Part shown: positions 8,311-17,027 of the stretch, piece after piece | Layout of the letters: each line of letters starts with the position of its first letter | How positions within the stretch are numbered: position 1 is the stretch's first letter | Assembly: GCF_963664135.1 (NCBI RefSeq) | Contig: NZ_OY760905.1 | Location: 3,560,736-3,624,735, forward strand | Reading direction: 5' to 3' | Length of the DNA: 64,000 nt | From: an uncultured Acetobacterium sp. | Lineage (GTDB): Bacteria; Bacillota; Clostridia; Eubacteriales; Eubacteriaceae | Made by a program: the position numbers and the translations under genes | The notes under the pieces: model-generated | The model's input: only the letters and a program-made list of their open reading frames with translations | Told to the model about the DNA's origin: nothing | Databases searched by the model: none

Positions 8311-10050
8311 ATGCTGAGAAATCTCGTTGTAAATGATTATGCACTGATCGACCATCTGTCGGTGGATTTTAGTCCGAGACTTAATGTGATCACCGGCGAA
8401 ACCGGGGCTGGTAAATCGATTGTGATTGATGCGCTGACGCTGGTGCTGGGAAATCGCGGTAACAAAACCAACATCCGTCAGGGAAAAAGTAAGATGACCG
8501 TTCAGGGGCTTTTTGACATCAGTGAACAAACAAGTCTGATTGAAAAATGTTCAGAATACGGCATCCCCATGGAAGATGGCCAATTAATTCTGATTCGGGA
8601 GATGGATGATCGGGGTCGCAATATTTGCCGGGCCAACGGCTTGATTATCACCGTCGCCCAATTAAAAACAATTGGTGATGCGCTCATTGATATTCACGGT
8701 CAGCATGAGCATCAATCCCTGTTTAAACGGGAAAACCATCGGCACTTGCTGGATGCCTTTGGTGGAGAGAAAAGCCGTAAATACCGGCAACAGACAGCCG
8801 CTGATGCCGATGAAATCAAACGCATCAAAGATCAGATCAATGAATTGGAAACAAATGAACGGGAATTGGAACGGGAAAAAGAAACCCTACAGTTTGAAAT
8901 CAATGAGATTGAAGCAGCCGCCCTGATTGTTGGTGAAGATGAAGAATTGGAAGAAGAAAAGCGAATTCTTGAGAATAAGGAGCGACTTTTTTCCAATACC
9001 AGTCGTGCTTACGAGCTGCTCCGAGGGGAAAATTCTGATCAGAACCCAATTCTTGATGCTATGAGTTTGCTGGCCGAAAACATTGCTGAAATTGCCAAAA
9101 TAGACAGCAGTTTTCAGGAAAAACTGGAAAGGTTCAATGGAATTTTCAATGAAGCTGAAAGCCTTTCTTTTGAGATCCGCTCTTATTTAGAAGATATGGA
9201 ATATAGTTTGGGTGATTTGGATGAAATCGAGACCCGGCTCAGCGTGATTGCCAAACTTAAACGAAAATATGGCCATGATATTACTGAAATCCTGACCTAT
9301 GCAGAAGAAATCGAGATCCGCTTTAAAAGCCTGTTAAACCGAGATGAAAGCCTGCAGTCTTACTATCAGGAATTAGGCGGCGTTCAAGATAAGTATTATA
9401 AGGTTAGTGAATCACTTTATCAGTTGCGCTTAAAAACCGCCAGTACTTTAAAGATTGCCCTTGAAAAAGAACTGGGCGAACTGGCGATGGAGAAAGTTCA
9501 GGTGGAGATTTCGGTGGAACATGATCCCGAGCGGATTGCCGCCTATGGCCAGGACATGGTAGAATTTTTAATTTCGGTTAATCCGGGACAGCCTCCAAAA
9601 CCGCTGGGTAAGGTTGCCTCTGGCGGGGAAATTTCCCGCATTATGCTGAGTCTTAAAAGTATTTTCGGTGCCCTGGATGCCATTGAAACCATGGTGTTTG
9701 ACGAAATCGATACGGGCATCAGTGGCCGTACTGCCCAGGTTGTTGCCGAAAAAATACAAGCTTTAAGTGTCACCCCGCCTACCGGTCGGCAGATTATCTG
9801 TATTACCCATTTACCCCAGATTGCTGCCATGGCCGACCAGCACTTTATGGTCGAAAAACGGGCGACCGAGGATACTGTGGAGGTTCGTTTTATACCCCTG
9901 GACGAAAAGGGTAAAAAAGAGGAACTTTCCCGAATGCTCGGCGGTGCCGAAGTAACCCAAAAAACTTGGGAGCATGCCCAGGAAATGCTGGAACTAAGCC
10001 AAAAAATAAAAAAATCAAAAAAAATCAAAAAAGACAAAATATTGTCTTAA
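8311..10050 (+). CDS. recN: DNA repair protein RecN
   Basis: SMC-like ATPase recruited early to double-strand breaks. The 579 residues contain Walker A GETGAGKS (29-36), two coiled-coil arms around a central hinge (about 150-370), and a C-terminal ABC signature region LGKVASGGEISRIMLSL. Walker B FDEIDTGISG follows, then the H-loop ITHLPQIAAMAD. The gene starts ten bases after argR with the ribosome binding site GGAGGG. The C-terminus is a Lys-rich tail. No obvious terminator follows before pduL. Confidence 0.97.
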   Translation: MLRNLVVNDYALIDHLSVDFSPRLNVITGETGAGKSIVIDALTLVLGNRGNKTNIRQGKSKMTVQGLFDISEQTSLIEKCSEYGIPMEDGQLILIREMDDRGRNICRANGLIITVAQLKTIGDALIDIHGQHEHQSLFKRENHRHLLDAFGGEKSRKYRQQTAADADEIKRIKDQINELETNERELEREKETLQFEINEIEAAALIVGEDEELEEEKRILENKERLFSNTSRAYELLRGENSDQNPILDAMSLLAENIAEIAKIDSSFQEKLERFNGIFNEAESLSFEIRSYLEDMEYSLGDLDEIETRLSVIAKLKRKYGHDITEILTYAEEIEIRFKSLLNRDESLQSYYQELGGVQDKYYKVSESLYQLRLKTASTLKIALEKELGELAMEKVQVEISVEHDPERIAAYGQDMVEFLISVNPGQPPKPLGKVASGGEISRIMLSLKSIFGALDAIETMVFDEIDTGISGRTAQVVAEKIQALSVTPPTGRQIICITHLPQIAAMADQHFMVEKRATEDTVEVRFIPLDEKGKKEELSRMLGGAEVTQKTWEHAQEMLELSQKIKKSKKIKKDKILS

Positions 10051-10114
10051 CATTTCATCAGTTATTGGATAAAATAAAGATTGTTAAAAATATATTTAAT
10101 TAAGGAGATATAAA

Positions 10115-10684
10115 TTGGAAAGAACAGTACCCATCGGGTTATCAAACAAGCACATTCATGTATCACAGGCAGATTTAGAAACATTATTCGGTAAAGGCTA
10201 CCAATTAACACCAATGAAAGATTTATCACAACCAGGACAATACGCCGCAGAAGAAAAAATTGATGTGGTTGGACCTAAGGGAACATTAAAAGGGATTCGT
10301 ATTCTTGGACCAGTTCGTCCTGAAACCCAATTGGAAGTATCTGTCGGAGATGGTTTCTGTTTAGGAATCAAAGCACCACTTCGTAATTCAGGAGATATTG
10401 CCGACACCCCAGGGGTTAAACTAATCGGACCTGCAGGCGAAGTAGAAATTGCTAAAGGTGCCATCGTGGCTGCCCGTCATATCCATATGAGCACTGAAGA
10501 AGGCGCAGCCTATGGATTAAAAGACAAAGATGTTGTCTGTGTAAAATTGGATGGTCCTCGTGGTCTGACATTTGACAACGTATTAGTTCGCGTTCACCCA
10601 GATTTCAAACTAGACATGCATCTTGACGTTGAAGAAGGAAATGCAGCCGCTGCTAAAAACGGGCAAATCGCAACCATTCTTTAA
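10115..10684 (+). CDS. pduL: PduL-type phosphotransacylase (phosphate acyltransferase)
   Basis: Interconverts acyl-CoA and acyl phosphate (acetyl or propanoyl) with release of CoA; in acetogens this feeds acetate kinase and ATP formation. The 189-residue protein has both family halves: NKHIHVS at 11-17, ARHIHMS at 120-126 and MHLDVEEGNAA at 168-178, which supply the zinc-binding His residues. It starts directly at the first barrel with no N-terminal extension, so no microcompartment targeting peptide is seen and a cytosolic role is likely. The start is TTG, with GGAGAT eight bases upstream. Substrate preference cannot be read from the sequence. Confidence 0.93.
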   Translation: MERTVPIGLSNKHIHVSQADLETLFGKGYQLTPMKDLSQPGQYAAEEKIDVVGPKGTLKGIRILGPVRPETQLEVSVGDGFCLGIKAPLRNSGDIADTPGVKLIGPAGEVEIAKGAIVAARHIHMSTEEGAAYGLKDKDVVCVKLDGPRGLTFDNVLVRVHPDFKLDMHLDVEEGNAAAAKNGQIATIL

Positions 10685-10686
10685 TT

Positions 10687-11472
10687 ATGATTGCACCAAA
10701 CCCAATCGCTTTTGCCGCATTTGGCCTTGAAGTCAGGTGGTATGGGGTTTTAATTGCCTCCGCATTACTGATTGGTCTGTTCATAGCGATAAAACGGGCA
10801 CCCAAATATGGGCTTGATCCTGAGATCATTATGGATTTCTTTCTGTTCATGACACCAGCGGTGATCATTGGTGCCCGGCTCTACTATGTCATCTTTAGTT
10901 ATGACTATTATGTCGCCCATCCGGAAGAAATTATCGCAACCTGGCATGGCGGACTGGCTATTCACGGTGGTATTATTGCCGGTATGATCGTGGCCATTAT
11001 TTTGTGTCGGGTCAAAAAGATCAGTTTTTTCGCTTTAGCGGATGTCCTGATTCCCGGTTTACCGTTAGGCCAGGCCATTGGGCGCTGGGGGAATTTCTTT
11101 AATCAGGAAGCCTATGGTTCACAAACCGATTTACCTTGGGCCATCACAGTAAATGACGCTGCCCTGGGAATCATCAAGGTGCATCCGACCTTCCTTTATG
11201 AGTCGGTTTGGAACGTGATGATTTTTGGTTTTCTCTTTTTTTATGAAGATAAAATTAAAAAGGTCGACGGCGAATTACTCTTTGTTTACCTGGGTTTATA
11301 TTCTGTCGGACGCTTTTTCATCGAAGGGCTAAGAACGGATAGCCTGATGTTTATGGGACTGCGAACAGCCCAACTGATCAGTCTGGCATTGGTCATTATT
11401 GGAATTGGCGGACTTTGGTATTTGCGGAAAAACGAAGATCGATTTACGAATTCACTGATAAAAAATAAATAA
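10687..11472 (+). CDS. lgt: Prolipoprotein diacylglyceryl transferase
   Basis: Transfers diacylglycerol from phosphatidylglycerol to the lipobox cysteine of prelipoproteins in the membrane. The 261 residues form about seven membrane helices and contain the Lgt signature GRWGNFFNQEAYG (132-144) and HGGLAIHGGI around 87-96. It starts two bases after pduL, so both share a transcript. A strong bidirectional terminator follows. Clients in this window include the amino acid binding lipoprotein at 37868 and the GH8-like lipoprotein at 58474. Confidence 0.97.
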   Translation: MIAPNPIAFAAFGLEVRWYGVLIASALLIGLFIAIKRAPKYGLDPEIIMDFFLFMTPAVIIGARLYYVIFSYDYYVAHPEEIIATWHGGLAIHGGIIAGMIVAIILCRVKKISFFALADVLIPGLPLGQAIGRWGNFFNQEAYGSQTDLPWAITVNDAALGIIKVHPTFLYESVWNVMIFGFLFFYEDKIKKVDGELLFVYLGLYSVGRFFIEGLRTDSLMFMGLRTAQLISLALVIIGIGGLWYLRKNEDRFTNSLIKNK

Positions 11473-11479
11473 GTTAAAA

Positions 11480-11515
11480 AAAGACTGTCAGTTATTATGA
11501 ACTGGCAGTCTTTTT
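11480..11515. terminator. Bidirectional terminator between lgt and comM
   Basis: AAAGACTGTCAGTT and AACTGGCAGTCTTT form a 14-bp stem (one wobble pair) around a 6-base loop. There are A residues before and T residues after the stem, so it can end both lgt on the plus strand and comM on the minus strand. Confidence 0.9.
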
Positions 11516-11561
11516 GCGTGCAACAGCGAGGTTCGTGGAGCTAAACTTGTGACCGCGTCAG

Positions 11562-13088
11562 TTAGGGCAACTTAGTCATTCCCCGATATTGAATGGCTTC
11601 AGTCAAATGTGAAACCTGAATGGCTTCGGAACGATCCAAATCAGCAATGGTTCGGGCCAGTTTCAAAATTCGGTGATACCCTCTGGCGCTGAGTTTCATC
11701 TTGGTATAGACTTTTTCCATCAACTTTTCCTCAGCAGTACCGAGAGCACAGAAGCTTTCCATCAGCTTTGGTGTGAGTTGGGCGTTGTAGAAAATATCCA
11801 GATCCTGATAGCGTTGATTTTGCCGTTCGCGGGCAGCATCCACCCGCATTTTGATGGCATGAGAGGTTTCGCCCTTGGGTTTAGTTTGCAGTTCATCATA
11901 GGTCGTACTGGGAATCTCCACAAAAATATCCAATCGATCCATCAGCGGTCCGGATATTTTTCCCTGATAGTTTTTGATTTGCTGGGGGGTGCAGATACAT
12001 TCATGAGCAGGGTCGGTAAGATAACCGCAGGGGCAGGGATTCATGGATGTGATCAGGGTAAAACTGGCCGGAAAGGTCAGTGAGGCATTGACCCGGGAGA
12101 TGGTGACCTCCTGATCTTCAATCGGTTGACGCAGAACTTCCAGGGCTGATTTTTGAAACTCAGGCAGTTCATCAAGAAAGAGCACGCCCAAATGAGCAAG
12201 GGAAACTTCGCCGGGTTTGGGAATCCGCCCACCGCCCACCAAGGAAACCTTGGAAATGGTATGATGCGGCGAACGAAAGGGGCGTTGGCTGATAATGGCA
12301 TTGTTTTTTAAGAGACCGGAAATACTGTGGATCTTGGTGATTTCCAGCGCCTCGTCGATGGTCAGGTCAGGGAGGATGGACGGAAAACCTTTGGCCAACA
12401 TCGTTTTTCCAGATCCGGGAGGGCCTGACATCATTACGTTGTGAGCCCCGGCGGCAGCAATCTCTAACGCCCGTTTGCCTTGATCCTGACCGCGGACATC
12501 AGAAAAATCGATGGCATGACTGCTGCTTTCCAGAGCTAAGAGCATATTGAGATCAACCTTAAAGGAATCGATGATCAGTTCTTTCTTGATAAAAGAAACG
12601 GCTTCATCAAAGTCTTTTACTGGAAAAACATCAACATTTTGAACCACGGCCGCCTCGTGTCGGTTATCAAAGGGCACGAGAATATTGGAAATACCAGCTT
12701 CTTTTGCTGCCAATACCATCGGCAGTACCCCGTTGACGCTTCTTATTTCACCGCTGAGAGAGAGCTCTCCGATAATCAGATAATCCTCTGGATGATCCCA
12801 GGTTAATTGCTCAGAAGCGGCTAAAATCCCCAGCGCAATGGCCAAATCAAAAGCAGGCCCTTCTTTTTTGAGATCTGCCGGGGCCAGATTGATCGTGATC
12901 CGTTCCATCGGATATTTAAAGCCATTGTTCTTAATAGCCGAAAAAACCCGGTCTTTTGATTCTTTAATGCCGGTGTCAGGAAGGCCCACCAGGGAATAGG
13001 AGGGCAAGCCCCGGGAAATATCAATTTCGACAGTGACAATAACGCCATTTACACCAAGCAATCCGCTACTTTTAATCTGTGACAACAT
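11562..13088 (-). CDS. comM: YifB/ComM-family Mg-chelatase-like AAA+ ATPase
   Basis: AAA+ protein of the ComM family; the studied ComM is a hexameric helicase that promotes branch migration during natural transformation. The 508 residues begin with the Lon-protease-like N-domain (VEIDISRGLPSYSLVGLPD). The Mg-chelatase core has Walker A GPPGSGKTM and Walker B LFLDELPEF, and SMNPCPCGY follows. The C-terminal lid region ends with RGYHRILKLARTIADLD. It is read alone on the minus strand, with ribosome binding site GGAGG before the ATG and a possible -10 TATAAT at 13118-13123. A comEA gene occurs at 41.4 kb, so DNA uptake is conceivable. Confidence 0.94.
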   Translation of the reverse strand: MLSQIKSSGLLGVNGVIVTVEIDISRGLPSYSLVGLPDTGIKESKDRVFSAIKNNGFKYPMERITINLAPADLKKEGPAFDLAIALGILAASEQLTWDHPEDYLIIGELSLSGEIRSVNGVLPMVLAAKEAGISNILVPFDNRHEAAVVQNVDVFPVKDFDEAVSFIKKELIIDSFKVDLNMLLALESSSHAIDFSDVRGQDQGKRALEIAAAGAHNVMMSGPPGSGKTMLAKGFPSILPDLTIDEALEITKIHSISGLLKNNAIISQRPFRSPHHTISKVSLVGGGRIPKPGEVSLAHLGVLFLDELPEFQKSALEVLRQPIEDQEVTISRVNASLTFPASFTLITSMNPCPCGYLTDPAHECICTPQQIKNYQGKISGPLMDRLDIFVEIPSTTYDELQTKPKGETSHAIKMRVDAARERQNQRYQDLDIFYNAQLTPKLMESFCALGTAEEKLMEKVYTKMKLSARGYHRILKLARTIADLDRSEAIQVSHLTEAIQYRGMTKLP

Positions 13089-13173
13089 ATAAAGTTTACC
13101 TCCGCCTTATTAAAACTATTATACCGGAAATAAAAACAAATAAATACAAAAACATAGGGAAAAATTTTGAGGG

Positions 13174-13187
13174 TTATGATATCATAA
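13174..13187. promoter_or_regulatory. 14-bp perfect palindrome upstream of the EamA gene
   Basis: TTATGATATCATAA is a perfect 14-bp palindrome 28 bases before the EamA start, in the intergenic region between divergent comM and EamA. It also contains TATGAT, a possible -10. It could be an operator, but no regulator is adjacent. Confidence 0.35.
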
Positions 13188-13215
13188 AAAAAGAAATCAA
13201 CAGAAGGAGGTACCC

Positions 13216-14061
13216 ATGGAAAAAAATACACAGGGCACCTTGTATGTGCTCATTGCGATGGTATTATTCAGTACCGGCGGGCTGTTTATCAAGCTGATCG
13301 ACGCCAATGCTTTTACCATTACGTTTGGACGGGCGCTCATCGCAGGCCTTATTTTTTTGCCCATGATTCAATGGAAAAAAATAAGGTTTTCAAAATATTA
13401 TGTCGGTCTTGTCATTGCTTATTGTTATCTGTGCGTGATGTTTGTGCTGACAACTAAGATGACAACGGCGGCTAATGCCATCATTCTTCAGTGTACTGCA
13501 CCTTTATGGCTTTACTTGTTTTACGTAGTCAAAGGAAAGAAAGTAACCAAGCGTGATTTGATTCCGCGATTGTTTATTCTTTTAGGAATCATCGTCATCC
13601 TAAGTGCTTCAGATGGCGGAAACGCCTGGGGTGATCTGCTGGCGTTAACCAATGGGATTGCCTATGCGGTGGTTCAGTATTTATTGGATAAAGACTATCC
13701 GATATCCGATGCTTCAATCGTTGGTTTAAATAACCTGTGGCTGGGTCTGGTGATCCTTTTGACCATGTCTAATCAGCTGGACTTTTCCGGTATCTCTGTT
13801 TATGGCTGGCTGGGATTGATTTTTCTGGGTGTCTTTCAGATTGGGATTGCCTATCTCTTTTTCTCCGGCGGTGTTCGCCTGATTTCGCCATTGAAAGCGT
13901 CGATTTTATCATTGGCAGAACCCATCCTTAATCCTATATTTGTATTCTTTTTTGTGGGAGAAACCCCGTCCTTTCTCTCATTAACCGGATTTTCGGTCAT
14001 TCTGATGGGAATTGGTCTGACAATGGTTCGCCCCAAAAATCTCGAAGAGATTAATGAGTAG
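13216..14061 (+). CDS. DMT-superfamily EamA transporter
   Basis: Ten-helix drug/metabolite transporter-type permease of 281 residues, made of two EamA repeats (about 8-135 and 150-280). The substrate cannot be deduced; relatives export amino acids or small metabolites. Family marks include the start VLIAMVLFSTGGLFIKL and, in the second half, SPLKASILSLAEPILNPIF. The ATG has a strong ribosome binding site GGAGG seven bases upstream (13206-13210). It is a single-gene unit closed by a long hairpin at 14077. Confidence 0.88.
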   Translation: MEKNTQGTLYVLIAMVLFSTGGLFIKLIDANAFTITFGRALIAGLIFLPMIQWKKIRFSKYYVGLVIAYCYLCVMFVLTTKMTTAANAIILQCTAPLWLYLFYVVKGKKVTKRDLIPRLFILLGIIVILSASDGGNAWGDLLALTNGIAYAVVQYLLDKDYPISDASIVGLNNLWLGLVILLTMSNQLDFSGISVYGWLGLIFLGVFQIGIAYLFFSGGVRLISPLKASILSLAEPILNPIFVFFFVGETPSFLSLTGFSVILMGIGLTMVRPKNLEEINE

Positions 14062-14076
14062 GTCAGAATAATACTA

Positions 14077-14122
14077 TACAACAAAAAAACCACAACACTG
14101 AAGTTGTGGTTTTTTTGTTGTA
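14077..14122. terminator. Bidirectional terminator between EamA and MFS genes
   Basis: Two perfectly complementary 20-base arms surround a 6-base loop (ACTGAA). The arms contain a run of 7 A on one side and 7 T on the other, so it works for the convergent EamA (plus) and MFS (minus) genes. Confidence 0.92.
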
Positions 14123-14134
14123 AATCTACAAATG

Positions 14135-15313
14135 TTATTCTGGTTGAGGCACACTTTGTTGTTTTGGTTTAATAAACAGAAGTGCTACCGCAATAACCGC
14201 AAAAGCAATCATTGAGATATAGAAAGGGAATTTAATGGTAACAGTCATATCCACACCCATGATTCCAGCTAAAATTGCGAAGAAATAGGCTGAACAGAAT
14301 CCGCCGACATTCATGGATGCCATAACGATGCCGGATGCAGTTGGCATTTGGCTTGGATGAACTGCAGCGCCCAAATTCATAAAGATACTTGGCATGATAA
14401 AACTGAAGCCAATGCCGGCAATGGTTGTGCCAATATACATAAATGCAATGCTGTTTCCCAAACCAATACTGGCCATGGCAACTGCTAAAAGTACAACACC
14501 GACTGGCATGGTATTACTTTTGAAAATACCGAATATTTTTGCGAAAATCAATCCACCAAGCATTCCACCAACTGTGAACATGGTTAAAACAAGCGCTGCA
14601 TCACCAGCAGTACCCATACCGCTGACAGCAATAATTGTTGACATATTAACCAGCATTGGGTAGATGAGAATCATCATAAAGAAAATTAGACCGGCAAATA
14701 CGAATACGGCGCCTGGTAGTTTTGGCTTTGCTTCGCCAGCAGCTTGAGCTGGAGCTTTAGCTGGCTCTGGCAGAAACAGAATAATAATTAAGGTTAGGAT
14801 ACCTAATCCGTGAATCAGGAAAGCATATTCCCAGGAAATTGTTGCGGCAAACCCGCCAAGCAATTGGAAAAGAATACCACCAACGTTAGCAACAACGTTA
14901 CTTAAACCCATCATCTGGGCTCGAGTTTCACCATCAAAGAAAGCGATGATTAGCGCAGCACCAAGCGGTGTGACAATCCCAAGACCGATCCCAAAGATCG
15001 CACGAACTGCCAGGATTGCAGTAAAGCTGGAAGTGGTCATGAAATAAGGTGCCATACCACCACCGATAAAGAGAATCATACCGATAATTAACAACGTTTT
15101 GTATTTAACCGCACCACCGGCTAGTCGACCGGAAATGAGTGTTGCCGGTACAGACATCAGTACCGCCAAGGTTGATACAAGTAATAGAGTTGTAAATGGA
15201 ACAGACGGGAAGGCAGCAGCAATATTAGCAATTGCTGGCGTAATGGTACCAACACCCATTTGCACAAAGAATACAGACAAAACAGCAACTTTTAAAAATG
15301 TCTTATTTTTCAT
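14135..15313 (-). CDS. Major facilitator superfamily transporter
   Basis: A 392-residue permease with 12 predicted membrane helices and a central cytoplasmic loop rich in Ala, Pro and Lys (PAKAPAQAAGEAKPK, about 190-205). The first half has the MFS pattern SGRLAGGAVKYKTLL between helices 2 and 3. The family contains many drug and organic-anion carriers and the substrate is not identifiable. The ribosome binding site AGAGGTG precedes the ATG. An 825-base region without genes lies upstream, followed by a TetR gene on the same strand, which may regulate it. Confidence 0.85.
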   Translation of the reverse strand: MKNKTFLKVAVLSVFFVQMGVGTITPAIANIAAAFPSVPFTTLLLVSTLAVLMSVPATLISGRLAGGAVKYKTLLIIGMILFIGGGMAPYFMTTSSFTAILAVRAIFGIGLGIVTPLGAALIIAFFDGETRAQMMGLSNVVANVGGILFQLLGGFAATISWEYAFLIHGLGILTLIIILFLPEPAKAPAQAAGEAKPKLPGAVFVFAGLIFFMMILIYPMLVNMSTIIAVSGMGTAGDAALVLTMFTVGGMLGGLIFAKIFGIFKSNTMPVGVVLLAVAMASIGLGNSIAFMYIGTTIAGIGFSFIMPSIFMNLGAAVHPSQMPTASGIVMASMNVGGFCSAYFFAILAGIMGVDMTVTIKFPFYISMIAFAVIAVALLFIKPKQQSVPQPE

Positions 15314-15648
15314 AATTTCACCTCTTCTTCAGAATATCTCTCAAAATTGAATTTGAAAGACGTTAATTTTTATCAATAACCGTAGTTTCAAAACACGGTT
15401 ATGACAATACAGCTACACTGAAAATGCTGCACTGGTTTAAAATAACAAGTTTAGTAATAAATGCGAAACATTTTTTACTTTGCGACTCAGTGCTAACGGC
15501 AAAGTAATTAGTTTTATCCGTTGACCCTCCTTTTTGAAAGATTTTCCATACAAGGTACAATAGTTATTTATAACCTTTGAATGAAATTAATTATGGTTTT
15601 TGGTATTTATAGCATACACTCATAGCAATATTTTAATTACTGAGTGTC

Positions 15649-15678
15649 GTTATAAGTGAGAATTTACAAATAGGGCAA
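15649..15678 (-). promoter_or_regulatory. Possible MFS promoter overlapping the cre-like site
   Basis: Read on the minus strand, TTGCCC (15673-15678) and TATAAC (15649-15654) are separated by 18 bases. The -35 overlaps the cre-like sequence at 15674-15687. It would give a leader of about 330 bases before the MFS start. Confidence 0.35.
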
Positions 15679-15687
15679 GCGTTTACA
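15674..15687 (-). promoter_or_regulatory. cre-like operator (CcpA/LacI-family type)
   Basis: On the minus strand TGTAAACGCTTGCC matches 13 of 14 positions of the catabolite-response-element pattern TGNAARCGNWWNCA. It overlaps a possible -35. A LacI-family regulator is encoded at 34459, but a direct link is only inference. Confidence 0.45.
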
Positions 15688-15877
15688 TAATAAGCGCTAA
15701 GACCGTGATTGGTTAAACTATCATCAGGAAGTAACTTCGATATTAACCAGAGGTCTGATTGAATGTAAGAAATACGCTCTAAAACTCAATGATAGTGCAC
15801 ATTATTGATAGTAGTCAGAAAGCACATACTAATTAAATTATCTGCAATTAATATTAGTTATGTTTAAACATGGTTTG

Positions 15878-15906
15878 ATAATAGCATGATAAACAGCGTT
15901 TGTCCA
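15878..15906 (-). promoter_or_regulatory. Possible MFS promoter with palindrome at the start point
   Basis: On the minus strand TGGACA (15901-15906) and TATTAT (15878-15883) are exactly 17 bases apart. The expected start point falls in the perfect 12-bp palindrome ATGTTTAAACAT (15860-15871), a plausible operator. It would give a leader of about 560 bases. Confidence 0.4.
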
Positions 15907-16088
15907 GCATAAAATATATAAAAATTGCAAATTACGAAAAAAAGCATAAAAATATCAATTGATAAACGTTTAAAACATAAAACAAACTGTATTTACAGTT
16001 GGGAGAATGAAGGAATAGATGGAATAGTTTAAAGAATGATCAAAATATTAATTGAAGTTAAATTATATATTTGAGAAATTAGAAAAAA

Positions 16089-16112
16089 AGCGTAGTGACA
16101 ATTCACTACGCT
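16089..16112 (-). terminator. Terminator of the TetR-family gene
   Basis: AGCGTAGTGA and TCACTACGCT form a perfect 10-bp stem with a 4-base loop. On the minus strand it is followed by seven T (16083-16089), 27 bases after the tetR stop. Confidence 0.88.
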
Positions 16113-16138
16113 GATATTGCAGATGTCTAAAATTATGT

Positions 16139-16810
16139 TTATATGGAAGAGATGACTGAAAAGTTTTTTTCGATACGAACAGAAAACTTTTTTTCAATTT
16201 CATAGGATTCATTAATAACATGATTGTTTTGTTCAGGATCAATCCCCATATTGGTCAGCAACAGATGAATACTGGCATTAATGAAATCTTGAGAAGAACA
16301 ATCGATTAGTCCGGCATCATAGGCAAGATTGATCCCTTGAGTAGCTCCGGCACTGGCATAAGAAATAAAAGCTATTTCAAATTCACTGTAATGAAGACCA
16401 CAACTCAGTGCCAGCTTGCGATAAAAATCGGTTACAATACTTTGCTCTTTATAGAGAACATTTTCACCCAGCAGATCATAATAAAAACGGCTGAAATTTT
16501 TATTAAATCGCATATTGTTATTTAACACCCGCCATTCGACGGCGGTTTGTAATAAAAGTGTGGTTTCGATATTTAATTCTGTTAATTTTTCAGAAACCCG
16601 GGATTTGATGGAAGACATAATGTCATTGTATACTTCAATTCCCAAACCACCCTTAGAACCATAATAATAATTAATCAGCCCAACATTTGCACCGGATTCT
16701 TTAGCGATTTTCAGGCAGGTGGTATTGGTGTAACCATTCTCATAAAATAAAGCTTTAGAAGCTTCGTAGATTTTCTCTTTTGTTTCTTTGCCAACCTTAT
16801 ATTTTCCCAT
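16139..16810 (-). CDS. TetR/AcrR-family transcriptional regulator
   Basis: A 223-residue regulator. Residues 10-55 are the TetR DNA-binding domain (IYEASKALFYENGYTNTT, then IAKESGANVGLINYYYGSK). The ligand-binding C-terminal part is unassigned. Its own terminator is at 16089-16112. Its promoter reads TTGTTT-17-TATGCT (16871-16899, minus strand). The MFS transporter lies downstream on the same strand but 825 bases away; it is a natural regulatory target but this is inference. Confidence 0.9.
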   Translation of the reverse strand: MGKYKVGKETKEKIYEASKALFYENGYTNTTCLKIAKESGANVGLINYYYGSKGGLGIEVYNDIMSSIKSRVSEKLTELNIETTLLLQTAVEWRVLNNNMRFNKNFSRFYYDLLGENVLYKEQSIVTDFYRKLALSCGLHYSEFEIAFISYASAGATQGINLAYDAGLIDCSSQDFINASIHLLLTNMGIDPEQNNHVINESYEIEKKFSVRIEKNFSVISSI

Positions 16811-16870
16811 ATCTTACTCTCTATTTCTATATTTTAGTTAAGTTTAAAATTACGTTTATTCATTTTTTAA

Positions 16871-16899
16871 AGCATAACATATTTCATTGTGAAAAACAA
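16871..16899 (-). promoter_or_regulatory. Promoter of the TetR-family gene
   Basis: On the minus strand TTGTTT (16894-16899) and TATGCT (16871-16876) are 17 bases apart, about 60 bases before the tetR start. Confidence 0.55.
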
Positions 16900-16924
16900 G
16901 ACAAAGGAAGTGAAAAAAACTTTC

Positions 16925-16953
16925 TTGACTTAATTGGCACGGTATGATAAATT
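16925..16953 (+). promoter_or_regulatory. Promoter of the DUF6530-like/GIY-YIG pair
   Basis: TTGACT (16925-16930) and TAAATT (16948-16953) are separated by 17 bases. The expected start point falls at the left arm of the 22-bp inverted repeat 16956-17010. Confidence 0.6.
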
Positions 16954-16955
16954 AA

Positions 16956-17010
16956 TATTGCATTTAGTACTTTAGTAGTTTACTAAATTACTAAAGTACT
17001 AAATGCAATA
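16956..17010. repeat. Perfect 22-bp inverted repeat in the leader of the small gene pair
   Basis: The arms 16956-16977 and 16989-17010 are perfectly complementary over 22 bases, with an 11-base loop. Each arm also contains a smaller repeated unit (TAGTACTTTAGTA type). It sits between the promoter and the ribosome binding site GAGG at 17018-17021. It could be an operator for a dimeric repressor or a very stable mRNA hairpin. It lacks a T run, so it is not a normal terminator. Confidence 0.85.
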
Positions 17011-17027
17011 ATGAAATGAGGATAAAA

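Larger units (their letters stand above)
15314..16138. other. 825-base gene-free region upstream of the MFS gene
   Basis: AT-rich stretch between tetR and the MFS gene (both minus strand) with no convincing coding frame on either strand. It holds candidate minus-strand promoters (15878-15906 and 15649-15678) and a cre-like site (15674-15687). Palindromes ATGTTTAAACAT (15860-15871) and TAAACGTTTA (15963-15972) also occur. Stem-loop arms are ATAACCGT/ACGGTTAT (15376-15402) and ACTTTGC/GCAAAGT (15477-15505). The tetR terminator is at 16089-16112. The MFS mRNA would have a 340-560 base leader. Confidence 0.6.

Noticed and set aside
9543-10037. 164-codon open frame on the minus strand inside recN
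   Set aside because: It is antisense to a well-conserved RecN region, has no family features and reflects codon bias of recN.
16956-17010. Part of a CRISPR array or an intrinsic terminator
   Set aside because: Only one palindrome without spaced repeats, and no T run after the right arm.
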